Shown here: piece by piece, positions 23,792-32,580 of the stretch
How the letters are laid out: the number at the start of each line of letters is the position of its first letter
Position numbering within the stretch: position 1 is the stretch's first letter
Origin: Kitasatospora indigofera
GTDB lineage: Bacteria; Actinomycetota; Actinomycetes; Streptomycetales; Streptomycetaceae
NCBI RefSeq assembly: GCF_014655955.1
Contig: NZ_BNBO01000004.1
Coordinates: 62,001-126,000, forward strand
Direction of reading: 5' to 3'
DNA length: 64,000 nucleotides
Program-made: the position numbers and the translations under genes
Notes under the pieces: generated by a model
What the model was told of the DNA's origin: nothing
Database searches by the model: none
The model's input: the letters and a program-made list of their open reading frames with translations, nothing else

Positions 23792-25737
23792 CGGGGCCTC
23801 CGGGGGTGGGTGAGGGCGGGCGCGTGGGCGGGTGGCCGGACGGCCGCCGCCGGCGCCGGCCGGAGCGGGTCGGTCCGGCGGGCCGCGGGCTGCCGGGCCT
23901 CGCCCCTGGGCCGGGCCGGCCCGCCCGGCCCGGGACCGCGCCCGGCGGCCGGGCCCGCCGCGGAGTCGACGACGGCGGAATCGCCGGCCGTGCCCCCGGC
24001 CGTGGTCCCGGTCCCGGTCCCGGTGAGCACGGTTCCGGCAGCCGTGGTCCCGGCCGCCGTCGGCGCGCCGAGCGGGGAGGGCAGCCGGACGTAGCCCGCC
24101 TCGCGGTCCGCCCTGCGCTCCCAGCGGGTCAGCAGGTTCGCCTTGGCCGGCAGCGGCGTCCCCGCCAGCAGGGCGCTCAGCCGGGGCGGGCAGCCGTACG
24201 CGTCGCCGTGCGCCCGCAGGACGGCCCGGACGCTCCCCCAGAGGGCGCTCTCCAGCTCCGGGTGCAGGTCGGCGATCGCGGCCAGCAGTTCGGAGACGTG
24301 GTTGACCAGCAGGCAGTAGACCACCCGGTCCCAGCCGCGCCGCGCGTCGTAGGCCATCGGCCCGGCCACCTCCGGCGGCAACCGGGCGAGCAGGGCGGCG
24401 TTCTGCCCGGGGACCAGCTTGGTGCCCTCCAGGTCGCGGAAGAGCACCTGGACCGGGTGGCCGTCGCCGTCCACGCCGATCAGCACGTTCTGCAGGTGCG
24501 GCTCCAGCACCACCCCGTGGTCGAAGTAGGCGGCCAGCACCGGCGGCAGCAGCAGCCGCAGGTAAGCCCGCCACCAGTCCAGCGCGGCCGCCGGGCCGGC
24601 GCCGGGCGGCAGCCGGGAGACGTGCGCGGAGCTGGTCGGGTACTCGTCGGCGACGGCGGCCGCCAGCAGGGGGGTGACGCCGGGACGCAGCACACCCGCC
24701 AGGCCCTCCCGGACGATCAGCCCGAAGCCCTCGAACAGGGTGACGTCCGGGGTGCCGTCCGGTCCGGGCAGCGCCAGCGTGCGGAAGGCCGGCTCGCGGA
24801 GCACCGCGGCGTCCGGGAACCGCCCGGCCAGCTCGTCGAGGGCCGGGGCGAGCAGCCTGGTCAGCGCGACCGCGCCGGTCAGCTCGTACGCGGCGTTCTT
24901 GCGCAGGCAGTTGGTGATCCGGACGTTCAGGCTGAACTTCAGGAAGGCCCCCTCGCCGTGCAGGGTCCGCACCGAGGCGGTCGGGGTGAACGGTGCGCCG
25001 CCGGTGCCCAGGTCCAGCACGTCGCCGCGGGCGAGGGCGGCCCGCAGGGCGGGGTTGCCGCGCAGCAGCTCGTACTGCCAGGGGTGCGCGGGCAGCAGCC
25101 GGTAGCCGGACGGGACTTCGCGCAGTCCGTCGAGGAGTCCGGTGACCGCCGGGTCCAGGCTCTCCTCGGCGAGCAGGCCGGCCCGCACCGCCAGGTGGCG
25201 CAGCGGGAAGGCGGCCCGGGCCTCCGGCGCGTACGCGGCCCAGGCGGCCGGGCCCTCCGAGCGCGATTTGGGCGCCGGGTGGAACCGGTGGCCGAACAGC
25301 AGGGCCTGCTCGGACTCCAGGTACCGGTCCCCGCCGGGCTCGCCCCGGCCGGACAGTGCGTTGCTGACGCCCTGGTGGCTGGAGGCCAGCTGCTCGGCGA
25401 ACTCCTCGTTGCCGGTCCCGCTGCGCAGGGTCAGCTCCTGCTCGATGCGGCCGGCCAGCTCGCGCCAGTCCAGCTCGGCCCAGCCGTCGGCCCGTTCCTC
25501 GCTGACCGGGCCGGTGAAGCGGTGGGCACCGATCAGCGAGGCACGCCGGAGGGAGACCCGCAGCAGCACACCCCGCCGGGGCAGCCTGATCAGCAGCCGG
25601 CCGTCCGCGACGACGCTCTGCTGCTCGGGCCCGGAGACCTCCCGCAGCAGGCAGTTGAGCAGGGTGTGCGCCACCGCGTGCTCGGCGGAGGGGAGTTCGG
25701 GAGCGGCCAGGACGGGCGGCGGTACGGGCAACGGCAT
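23788..25737 (-). CDS. IucA/IucC-family NIS siderophore synthetase (PvsD-like position), with C-terminal extension
   Basis: A 649-residue NRPS-independent siderophore synthetase, which adenylates a carboxylate and condenses it with an amine or alcohol. Family signatures are PSGYRLLPAHPWQYE, SLNVRITNCLRKNAAYEL and EPHLQNVLIG...VLFRDLEGTKL, in the expected order. The family usually ends soon after a segment like KANLLTRWERRADREAGYV. Here ~90 further Gly/Pro/Ala/Thr-rich residues follow (from about 560), an unusual low-complexity tail. ATG 25737 (GGAG 6 nt upstream) is preferred to TTG 25749. Its stop overlaps the decarboxylase start. A 181-bp gap separates it from the previous synthetase gene. 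Confidence 0.87.
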   Translation of the reverse strand: MPLPVPPPVLAAPELPSAEHAVAHTLLNCLLREVSGPEQQSVVADGRLLIRLPRRGVLLRVSLRRASLIGAHRFTGPVSEERADGWAELDWRELAGRIEQELTLRSGTGNEEFAEQLASSHQGVSNALSGRGEPGGDRYLESEQALLFGHRFHPAPKSRSEGPAAWAAYAPEARAAFPLRHLAVRAGLLAEESLDPAVTGLLDGLREVPSGYRLLPAHPWQYELLRGNPALRAALARGDVLDLGTGGAPFTPTASVRTLHGEGAFLKFSLNVRITNCLRKNAAYELTGAVALTRLLAPALDELAGRFPDAAVLREPAFRTLALPGPDGTPDVTLFEGFGLIVREGLAGVLRPGVTPLLAAAVADEYPTSSAHVSRLPPGAGPAAALDWWRAYLRLLLPPVLAAYFDHGVVLEPHLQNVLIGVDGDGHPVQVLFRDLEGTKLVPGQNAALLARLPPEVAGPMAYDARRGWDRVVYCLLVNHVSELLAAIADLHPELESALWGSVRAVLRAHGDAYGCPPRLSALLAGTPLPAKANLLTRWERRADREAGYVRLPSPLGAPTAAGTTAAGTVLTGTGTGTTAGGTAGDSAVVDSAAGPAAGRGPGPGGPARPRGEARQPAARRTDPLRPAPAAAVRPPAHAPALTHPRRPR

Positions 25738-25918
25738 CAACGACTCCAACGGGTGCGGGGGACGAGGGTGGGCGCGGCCGCACCGGCGGCCACCGCGGCT
25801 CCCCGGGAGGCCGGGTCCGCCCCGGCCGGTGCCGCCCGGCGCCGGGCCCGCGGCGGGGCCGGCCGGGCGGTGCGGCGGCGCGGGGCGGGCCCGCCGGTCC
25901 GGCCGGCCTCGGCGGCCG

Positions 25919-27646
25919 TCATCGCGGAGTCCCGTACCGGCGAAGGTAGTTGGGGCCGCTGGTGTAGTGCTTGTTGATGTCGGCGGCGCCGGAGCGCTGC
26001 TTGCTGAGCAGCGTCCCCGCGGTGACCATGGCCTTGACCGGGAGCCGCTCGGCCTCCAGCAGGGCGGCGCGGAGCGCGGCGCCTGCCGGGCCGAGCCGGT
26101 CGACCGCCTCGGTGAGGCGCCGGTGCAGCAGGCCCAGCGAGGTCTCCAGCGGGGCCCGGCCGTGCGCGGCCAGGGCGAAGGCGAGCGAGGCCGCGCAGAG
26201 ATGGACGGTGATGGTGGTGAAGAGGTCGGTGAGCGGCCGGTCGCTGCTCCCGGTCGTCCGGGGGTCGGCGAACTCGTCCGGCGGGGGGCTGGGTTCGCCG
26301 AGGGCGGCGGCCAGCCGGGGTCCGTTGACCCGCAGTCCGTCGTTGTCCTTGGAGAGCAGTCGCAGCCTGGTGGCGCCGTCGGCCCGGTCGAGCACCAGCG
26401 AGGTGTTCTGCTGGTGCGACTCCAGCGCCACGCCGTAGCGGAAGAGCGTGGTCTGCCAGTCCAGCAGCAGGGTGAGCAGGGCGTCGTAGAGGGCGAGCGG
26501 TTCGCCCCCGTAGAACCGGTCGGCGAGATGGTCGATGACGAGCCGTCCGCCCGGCGCGGTGGCCGCCAGTGCGGCCAGCGGGACGGTGACCGCCCCGTCC
26601 AGGCCGGCGGGCTGGCGGCGCAGCAGGACGGCCAGCAGCTCGTGGCCGCCCTCGGTCCAGGACTGTTCGTCGGCGTGCAGCACGAGGCCGGCGAACCGTG
26701 GCTCCCGGCCGGCCACGGTCTCCAGCAGCCGTTGCCCGGCGGCGCCGTCGGGCAGCACGCCGGCCTTGATGGTGCGCCGGTTGCGCCGGCCGAGGGTGGC
26801 GGTGGCCAGCGGCAGCTTGAGGTGGCAGCGCGGGTCGCGGACCACGGCGACGGTCCGCATCGACAGGGTGGGCACCACCTCCAGGTACGGTGTGCGGCCC
26901 GGTACGGCGAGGCCGTCCAGCCCGGCGGCGCGCAGCGCCCCGGCCAGCGGCGGGCCGGCGGTGAGCGGGTGGACGGGCAGGGTGAGGTGGTCGCGGGGCA
27001 GTTCGGGCAGGCCGATGTCGGCGGGGGCGGGCCACCAGCCGGGCAGCGGCCCGGGGCCGGGGGGCTCGACCGTGCCGGGCGGCAGCGCGATCCAGTGCAG
27101 CTCGAAGGTGGGGTGGAACTCGGGCGCGTGGGCGACGAGTTCGTCCTCGGTCAGGCCGGCGCGGCCGCGCGCGGTGGGGTACACCGGGTGGTCCAGGTAG
27201 GCGGCCAGGGTGTCCTGGGCGAGCGCGGCGGCCGGGCCCGTCCAGTAGGCCGGGTCGGGGCCGTACCGGGCGGCGAGCGCGGCCAGCACCCCGGGCCGGG
27301 CCCGGTCGTGCAGCTCCATGGTGGCCAGGGTCTGCCGGCACTCCTCGGCGAAGTCCAGGTGGCCGGCGCGGTCCTCGGGGTCGGCGAGGTCCCGTACCCG
27401 GGCCAGGACGGCCGCCAGGGAGGTGAGACGGACGCCGTCGGCCTCCAGCAGCGGCAGCCGGGCGGCGTACTCGCACTGGAACCCCTCCTCGGTCACCGGC
27501 AGCAGCAGGGTGCCGGCGTCGAGGCCGAGGCGCAGCCAGCGGCCGTCGGGCCGGTCGGTCGGCACGCCGCGGGTGCGCAGCCCGAGCACGTCCTCGCGCA
27601 GCAGGGCGGAGAGCACCCGGAGGGTCAGCTGCTGTTCGGCGTTCAC
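25919..27646 (-). CDS. IucA/IucC-family NIS siderophore synthetase (PvsB-like position)
   Basis: A 575-residue second NIS synthetase. Visible motifs are LTLPVHPLTAGP (variant of the usual HPWQ), VVPTLSMRTVAV, HLKLPLATATLGRRNRRTIKAG, ESHQQNTSLVL and RLLSKDNDGLRV, ending LLSKQRSGAADINKHYTSGP. The divergence from the other synthetase suggests a different acyl or amine substrate. GTG 27646 gives a GTGA overlap with the ATP-grasp stop and has GGGAG 8 nt upstream; GTG 27661 is the alternative. It is the second gene of the iron-box operon. Confidence 0.87.
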   Translation of the reverse strand: MNAEQQLTLRVLSALLREDVLGLRTRGVPTDRPDGRWLRLGLDAGTLLLPVTEEGFQCEYAARLPLLEADGVRLTSLAAVLARVRDLADPEDRAGHLDFAEECRQTLATMELHDRARPGVLAALAARYGPDPAYWTGPAAALAQDTLAAYLDHPVYPTARGRAGLTEDELVAHAPEFHPTFELHWIALPPGTVEPPGPGPLPGWWPAPADIGLPELPRDHLTLPVHPLTAGPPLAGALRAAGLDGLAVPGRTPYLEVVPTLSMRTVAVVRDPRCHLKLPLATATLGRRNRRTIKAGVLPDGAAGQRLLETVAGREPRFAGLVLHADEQSWTEGGHELLAVLLRRQPAGLDGAVTVPLAALAATAPGGRLVIDHLADRFYGGEPLALYDALLTLLLDWQTTLFRYGVALESHQQNTSLVLDRADGATRLRLLSKDNDGLRVNGPRLAAALGEPSPPPDEFADPRTTGSSDRPLTDLFTTITVHLCAASLAFALAAHGRAPLETSLGLLHRRLTEAVDRLGPAGAALRAALLEAERLPVKAMVTAGTLLSKQRSGAADINKHYTSGPNYLRRYGTPR

Positions 27647-28848
27647 GGGGTGATCTCCCACCGCCGGCCGGCGGCGAACCCGGCGGCGGCCTCCCGGAGC
27701 GCCACCGGGTCGGGGCCGAGGGCCCAGATCAGGCCGAGGTAGTCGCGGTTGGTGCGGTAGTGGGGGTGCTGCTCGCCGAGGGCCCGCAGCGGTCGGTAGG
27801 AGAGGCGGACGTCGCCCTCGACCAGTTCGGCCGGCCCGGGGGCGGCGGTGAGAGTGCCGGCCCGGTCGGCGCAGACGGCCAGGTTGTGGGCGTACGTGTC
27901 GTCCCGGGCGCCGAGGTCGGCGGGCAGCCGCTCGCCGAGGTGGGTGCGCAGGACGAGTTCGAAGTAGGGGATGCCCAGCACCTGGGCCATCATCAGGTCG
28001 GCCCGGTCGCCGATGGCACGGTAGTTGACCTCGACGATCCGGGCCCGGCCGTCCGCCTGGACGATGAACTCGGTGTGGCAGGCGCCGAGTCCGACGCCGA
28101 GTGCGTCCAGTTGGGCGAGCACCTGGTCGACCACGGCCTTCGGGTGGGCGTGCACGAAGTCCAGCGCCTCCTCGATGAAGCCGGGCGGCTGGGAGACCTG
28201 GGTGCGGAACCCGCCGAGCACGTGCCTGGTCCGCCCGTCGCCGAGCGTCTCCAGCGTGCGGAGGTCACCGACCAGGAACTCCTCGACCACCAGGGCGGCG
28301 CCGGTGCGGCGCCGCCGGATCTCCGTGCCGAGCCGGACCAGCTCGTCGAGGTCCCCGGCCAGTACGACGTCCTCGCTGGCCACGCCCTCCCGGGGTTTGA
28401 CGACGCAGGGGAACGGGAGGTCCGGCGCGGCGAGTTCGGCGAGGTCCTGGCCGGGGGCGAGTTCGGTGGACCGGACCGCGTCCAGGCCGGAGGCGGTGAG
28501 GTGGCGGCGCAGCTCGGCCTTGTTCTTGGCCCGCAGGGTGGCCTTCCAGTCCTTGGCCGGCAGGCCGAAGTACCCGGCGGCCAGGGCGGCCTGGGTCTGC
28601 AGGTGGTCGCTGTTGGTGAAGACCGCGTCCGGTGCGTGGTGGCGGGAGATCAGGCCGATCACCTCGCGGAAGTCCTGGACCTGGCACTCCAGCACCTCGA
28701 CCGGCCGGGGGAGGGCGGCGTAGGCGAGGTGGTGGGCCCCGGCCGAGTCGGTGAGGACGGTGACGTCGAGCCCCAGCGCCGCGGCGGCCGGCAGGAAGCC
28801 CTCGGTCACGGAGTCGGTGGGGTTGAGGGCGAGCAGGTACAGCCGCAT
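27643..28848 (-). CDS. ATP-grasp carboxylate-amine ligase, PvsA-like, siderophore-associated
   Basis: A 401-residue ATP-grasp enzyme, which forms an amide through an acyl-phosphate. Landmarks are an N-terminal MRLYLLALNPTDSVTEGF, then TNSDHLQTQAALAAGYFGLP, AKNKAELRRHL, FPCVVKPREGVASEDV (nucleotide Lys), EEFLVGDLRTLE, CHTEFIV and RIVEVNYRAIGDRADLM (Mg2+-binding Glu/Asn region). It opens the operon ATP-grasp - NIS - NIS - PLP decarboxylase behind an iron box, the order of vibrioferrin genes pvsA-B-D-E. In vibrioferrin the ATP-grasp enzyme joins alanine and 2-oxoglutarate; whether the same holds here is inference. The 5' leader is ~180 nt. Confidence 0.83.
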   Translation of the reverse strand: MRLYLLALNPTDSVTEGFLPAAAALGLDVTVLTDSAGAHHLAYAALPRPVEVLECQVQDFREVIGLISRHHAPDAVFTNSDHLQTQAALAAGYFGLPAKDWKATLRAKNKAELRRHLTASGLDAVRSTELAPGQDLAELAAPDLPFPCVVKPREGVASEDVVLAGDLDELVRLGTEIRRRRTGAALVVEEFLVGDLRTLETLGDGRTRHVLGGFRTQVSQPPGFIEEALDFVHAHPKAVVDQVLAQLDALGVGLGACHTEFIVQADGRARIVEVNYRAIGDRADLMMAQVLGIPYFELVLRTHLGERLPADLGARDDTYAHNLAVCADRAGTLTAAPGPAELVEGDVRLSYRPLRALGEQHPHYRTNRDYLGLIWALGPDPVALREAAAGFAAGRRWEITP

Positions 28849-29033
28849 GAGGGGCGGTCCTCTCCGGTGGTGGTGGCGCCGGCGCCGGCGGTTCGGGGCA
28901 GGTCACCGGGGCGGCTCCGCCGCCGTTCCGTCCGCCGGCCGACCTGCCGGGTCCGGGGGCGTGGGCCGGCCGGTTCTTCGGCACCGCGTGCGGGCCGGCC
29001 CCGGCTGATCGTCTTTCAGCACGGGACGGAATC

Positions 29034-29052
29034 CTAGGTTAGGTGTGCCTAA
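29034..29052 (-). promoter_or_regulatory. Iron box of the NIS siderophore operon
   Basis: A 19-bp site CTAGGTTAGGTGTGCCTAA matches 14 of 19 positions of the DmdR/IdeR consensus and lies over the -35/-10 spacer of the minus-strand operon promoter. Confidence 0.8.
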
Positions 29053-29110
29053 GTGCGTCAAATCCGAGCAGCGCCGGAGTGGCTGGTGATGAGCAGTCAC
29101 TTTCTGGCTA

Positions 29111-29129
29111 TAAGGTGAGCCTCACCTTA
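29111..29129 (+). promoter_or_regulatory. Iron box of the FhuF-like gene
   Basis: A perfect 19-bp dyad of TAAGGTGAG / CTCACCTTA around a single C, ending 31 bp before the ATG at 29161. It is a strong DmdR/IdeR-type operator. Confidence 0.85.
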
Positions 29130-29160
29130 GTTGACTGTGCTCGAAGCTTCTGGAGCCCCC

Positions 29161-30006
29161 ATGCCCGACACGCGGTCGATCCGGCCCGGCGCCGTCGATC
29201 TGCTGGGTGGGACGTACCGCCGTCTCGCCGCCCGGTGCCCCTCCCTGCGGGCCGAACTGACCACGGCTCAGGGGCCGGGCGACACCCCCGGACGGGACTG
29301 GGCCGCCATGGCCGGCCTGGAGCACCACCGCGACCGGCTGATCGCCGGCGAGGCGGCCCGCATCCTGGCGGGCCACGACCGCGCCCCGCGCGAACACGTC
29401 GCGGCCTCCCGGCTGCTGCACCACTACCTGTGGACGGTCTGCCTGCTCGTCAGCGGCCCCTGGTACCTGGAGCGCCGGGTGCCCCGGATCCGCCCGGAGG
29501 ACCTCTGGATCGACCCCGCCGACGGCGGCCTGGCGCTGCGCCCCGGCGCCTTCGCCTGCCTGCCGGACGACCCCGCGGCCGGACTGCCGGGCGCCCGGGT
29601 GCTGGCCGGCGAGGACGAGCTGCGGGCCGAGCTGCGGGCGGCCGTCGCCGACCACGTCACCCCCGTGCTCGCCGCCTTCCAGGGCCCGCTGAAGCGGGGC
29701 CCGCGCGCACTGTGGGGCATGGTCACCGACGACCTGGTCTCCGGCATCTGGTACCTCGGCCGGATGCTCGGGGAGGAGGAGGCCGCCGTCGCGGCCGCCA
29801 CCGCGCTGCTCCCCGGTGACACCCCGCCCTTCCCCGGCGCCGCCGCCTTCCGCACGCTGCCGGGCACCGAGGGGCGGCAGCACCTGACCCGCACCCGGCT
29901 CGGCTGCTGCCTCTACTACGCCGTCCGGCCCGCCGAGTCCTGCCTGACCTGCCCGCGCACCGGGGACGCCGAGCGGGTGCGGCGGCTGGAACTGCCCGTT
30001 CCCTGA
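29161..30006 (+). CDS. (2Fe-2S) ferric-siderophore reductase, FhuF-like
   Basis: A 281-residue cytosolic protein of the FhuF/ferric iron reductase type that removes iron from an imported ferri-siderophore. The C-terminal cluster motif is present: Cys249-Cys250-x10-Cys261-x2-Cys264 (GCCLYYAV...ESCLTCPR). It is preceded by a helical region with conserved Trp and His patches (LLHHYLWTVCLLVSGPWYL). ATG 29161 (GGAG 6 nt upstream) is preferred to a start at 29131, which would fall inside the promoter and iron box. It is divergent from the synthetase operon and convergent with the MFS exporter, and supplies the iron-release step of the locus. Confidence 0.88.
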   Translation: MPDTRSIRPGAVDLLGGTYRRLAARCPSLRAELTTAQGPGDTPGRDWAAMAGLEHHRDRLIAGEAARILAGHDRAPREHVAASRLLHHYLWTVCLLVSGPWYLERRVPRIRPEDLWIDPADGGLALRPGAFACLPDDPAAGLPGARVLAGEDELRAELRAAVADHVTPVLAAFQGPLKRGPRALWGMVTDDLVSGIWYLGRMLGEEEAAVAAATALLPGDTPPFPGAAAFRTLPGTEGRQHLTRTRLGCCLYYAVRPAESCLTCPRTGDAERVRRLELPVP

Positions 30007-30037
30007 GGCGCCGCCGGCCCGGCCGGCGCCGCGCCGC

Positions 30038-31285
30038 TCAGGCGGTGGCCGGCTCCCGGTCGACGGCCGGCCCCGCCGGTGCGACCGGCCCGGGGCGTCG
30101 CCGGTAGCGGCCCTCGGTGGCGGTCAGCCCGGCCAGCAGCAGGGCCGCCCCGGCCGCGAGCACGGTGACCCGGAACGGGGCGCCCGGCCCGTACCGCTCG
30201 GCGGCCCACCCGCCGGCCAGCGTCCCCGCGGACTGCGCCAGGGTGATGCTGCTGACCAGCGCGGCCATCGCCTCGCCGAGGCGCCCGGCCGGGACGGTCC
30301 GCTCGACCAGCCCGAACATCGTGATCATCTGCGGTGCCACGGCCACCCCGACGCACCCGATCGCCGCCGTCAGGGCGGCCGCCGTCCCGCCCGCGACCAG
30401 CAGCAGCAACGACCCGGCGAACAGCAGCGCGGTACCGGCCCGCAGCCGCAGCGGCAGGCCCAGCCGGGAGGGCAGGGCGGCGGTGGCCACCCCGGAGAAG
30501 GCGCTGGTGAACCCGAGGAAGGCGTAGAGCAGCCCGGCGGCCCCCGGCTGCCCGAGGGCCTCGGTGCTCGCCGTGACGCCGACCTGCAGCGAGCCGAAGC
30601 AGGCCCCGAGCAGGGCCATCCCGGCCAGCAGCAGGACGTACGGGGTGGTCAGCAGCTTCTCCGCGGACCGCACCCGGCGGACGTCGGCGCCGGGGGAGGC
30701 GCTCGGGTGCAGGGCGAACAGGGTGGCGCAGACGCCGACCAGCGCGGCGGCGAGCAGCAGGCCGGCCGCCGGGTCGGCGAGCGTGGCCAGCAGGCCGACC
30801 AGGGCCGGTCCGGTGGTGAAGCTGACCTCGTCGACGATCCCGTCCAGCGACATCATCGAGGAGGTCAGGTCCTGCTTGCCGCCGGCCAGTCGCACCCACC
30901 GGCTGCGCGAGAGCGGGCCCACCAGCGGCATCGACAGGCCGACCAGCGCGGCCGGGGCGATCTGCCAGCCGAGCGGCGCGTCCCGTTCGGAGGCCAGTAC
31001 CAGGGCCAGGATCGCCACGGTGTTCACCACGGCGGCGGTCAGCCCCACCGGCCGCTGGCCGCGGCGGTCGGCGAGCCGGCCGACCAGCGGGCCGCCGAGG
31101 CCCTGGCCGATCGCCAGCGCCCCGGTCGCCGCCGAGCCGCGCCAGACGCTGCCGGTGTTGCCGGTGACCAGCAGCAGGGTGCCGATCGGGCACATCGCGT
31201 TCGGCAGCCGTCCGAGCAGCGACCAGAGCAGGACCCGGCGTCCCGTCAGCCCCACGGCCGACCTGAACTTCTCCACCACGGCCAT
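30038..31285 (-). CDS. MFS transporter, probable siderophore exporter (PvsC-like role)
   Basis: A 415-residue major facilitator with 12 predicted membrane helices. The loop motif GRLADRRGQRPVG (family motif A variant) follows helix 2, and a charged linker (HPSASPGADVRRVRSAEKLL) separates the two halves. The position between the FhuF-like gene and the binding lipoprotein suggests export of the product, as PvsC does in vibrioferrin loci. No iron box is visible in its own 311-bp upstream region, so co-regulation is not shown. A role in drug efflux cannot be excluded. Confidence 0.8.
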   Translation of the reverse strand: MAVVEKFRSAVGLTGRRVLLWSLLGRLPNAMCPIGTLLLVTGNTGSVWRGSAATGALAIGQGLGGPLVGRLADRRGQRPVGLTAAVVNTVAILALVLASERDAPLGWQIAPAALVGLSMPLVGPLSRSRWVRLAGGKQDLTSSMMSLDGIVDEVSFTTGPALVGLLATLADPAAGLLLAAALVGVCATLFALHPSASPGADVRRVRSAEKLLTTPYVLLLAGMALLGACFGSLQVGVTASTEALGQPGAAGLLYAFLGFTSAFSGVATAALPSRLGLPLRLRAGTALLFAGSLLLLVAGGTAAALTAAIGCVGVAVAPQMITMFGLVERTVPAGRLGEAMAALVSSITLAQSAGTLAGGWAAERYGPGAPFRVTVLAAGAALLLAGLTATEGRYRRRPGPVAPAGPAVDREPATA

Positions 31286-31596
31286 CGATCACCCTCACCC
31301 GGGCCGGCCCGGGGCGCCCGCCTCCCCGTTCGCCGGCCCTACCAGGTACGGACCTGCGGGTGAACCCCGACCGTACGGGCCGGTGCCACGGCCCGGGAAC
31401 CGTGGGATCACCCAGTGCGCTCGGCAGCTCACGGACGGTGTGCTTGGAGGACCGGCCAAGCCGGTGGCGCGTCCGGGCACCGGGCCGTCCGGCCGGGTGA
31501 TCCGGGGGGAATCCGGGGTGAACGGCCGGCGCCGTACGGGGTGCCGCGTGGCGGGCGCGGCGCGAGGGCGACGGTGCAGTGCGCCGGGCGCGGGCC
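31286..31596. other. Region upstream of the MFS gene
   Basis: About 310 bp of GC-rich sequence between the MFS start and the end of the binding-protein gene. It must contain the MFS promoter and the terminator of the lipoprotein gene. No iron box or ORF is seen. Confidence 0.4.
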
Positions 31597-32580
31597 TCAG
31601 GGGGAGGGCGTCGCGGTCAGGTCCCGCTGGATCTGGTCGAGGATCAGGCCCGCACCGGTGTAGCCGATGCCCAGCATCCAGAGGTTGTCGTCCACCTGGA
31701 AGGTCCGGTTGTTCCGGACCGCGTCGAGGTTCTTCCAGAGCGCCCCGCCGGTGATCTTCGCCTGGTCGGACCGGGCGGCGTCGCCGTACGTCGACCAGAA
31801 GATCACGTCGGCGGCGGCCTGGTCGACCTGCTCCGGGCTGATCTCCAGCGAGAAGCCGGTCCGGTCCTGGTTGGCGGGCCGGCCGAGGCCCAGGTCGTGC
31901 AGGATCGAGCCGATGAAGGTGTCGTTGAGGTACAGGCGGGTGGGGGAGCCGGCCAGGAAGCGGGCCATCTCGACCTTGAGGCCCTTCGCCTTCTCCGGGC
32001 CGCCGAGGGCGGAGACCAGCGCCTCGGCCTTCGCCCGGTACCCCGCCTCGGCGCTCCTGGCCTCGTTCTGCCGCCCCAGCGCCTCGGCGTGCAGCCGGAA
32101 GTTCTCCTGCCAGGCCGGGCCGGTGGTCTTCGTCAGGACGGTCGGCGCGATCTTCGCCAGGTCCTCGTACCGCTTGTCGTCCCGGGCCTGGCTGCTGAGG
32201 ATCAGGTCGGGCCGCAGGGCCGCGATCGCCTCCAGGTTGGGCGACCCGATGGTGCCGACCGGCTTGACGTCCTTGAGGCGCTCCGCCGGCAGGTAGCCGG
32301 GGAAGGGCGCGCCGGCCGCCGTGGTGGTGGCGCCCACGGGGGTGACGCCGAGGGTGATCGCGGAGTCCAGCGAGTCGGTGTCGAGCACCACCACCCGCGC
32401 CGGGCGGGCGGGGACGGTGCTCTCGCCGCGGGCGTGCCGGACGACGTGGGCGCCCCCGCCGGTGGCCGCCTCCCCGCCGGCGGTGCCGGTCGGCGCGGTC
32501 GCCCCGCAGCCGCCGAGAGTCAGGGCGCCCGCGAGGGCGAGGGTGACGGCGGCTGCGGACCGGCGGGGCGTACGGGACAT
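31597..32580 (-). CDS. Iron-siderophore ABC transporter substrate-binding lipoprotein
   Basis: A 327-residue FecB/FepB-type class III binding protein. The lipoprotein signal has Cys25 (LTLGGC). The mature sequence has RVVVLDTDSLDSAITLGVTPVGAT, then the YLPAERLKDVKPVGTIGSPNLEAIAALRPDLIL block characteristic of siderophore and heme binders. ATG 32580 is preferred over 32631 because it starts at a clean n-region before the signal helix. No FecCD permease or ATPase gene is near, so the transporter core must be elsewhere. It is probably the uptake receptor of the siderophore made by this locus. Confidence 0.85.
   Translation of the reverse strand: MSRTPRRSAAAVTLALAGALTLGGCGATAPTGTAGGEAATGGGAHVVRHARGESTVPARPARVVVLDTDSLDSAITLGVTPVGATTTAAGAPFPGYLPAERLKDVKPVGTIGSPNLEAIAALRPDLILSSQARDDKRYEDLAKIAPTVLTKTTGPAWQENFRLHAEALGRQNEARSAEAGYRAKAEALVSALGGPEKAKGLKVEMARFLAGSPTRLYLNDTFIGSILHDLGLGRPANQDRTGFSLEISPEQVDQAAADVIFWSTYGDAARSDQAKITGGALWKNLDAVRNNRTFQVDDNLWMLGIGYTGAGLILDQIQRDLTATPSP

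Larger units (their letters stand above)
28849..29160. promoter_or_regulatory. Divergent iron-regulated promoter region (siderophore operon / FhuF-like gene)
   Basis: A 312-bp spacer with two iron boxes facing divergent genes. The minus-strand promoter reads TTGACG (29061-29056) and TAGGAT (29036-29031) with a 19-bp spacer overlapped by a box. The plus-strand -10 candidate TATAAG (29109-29114) overlaps the other box. Confidence 0.7.
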
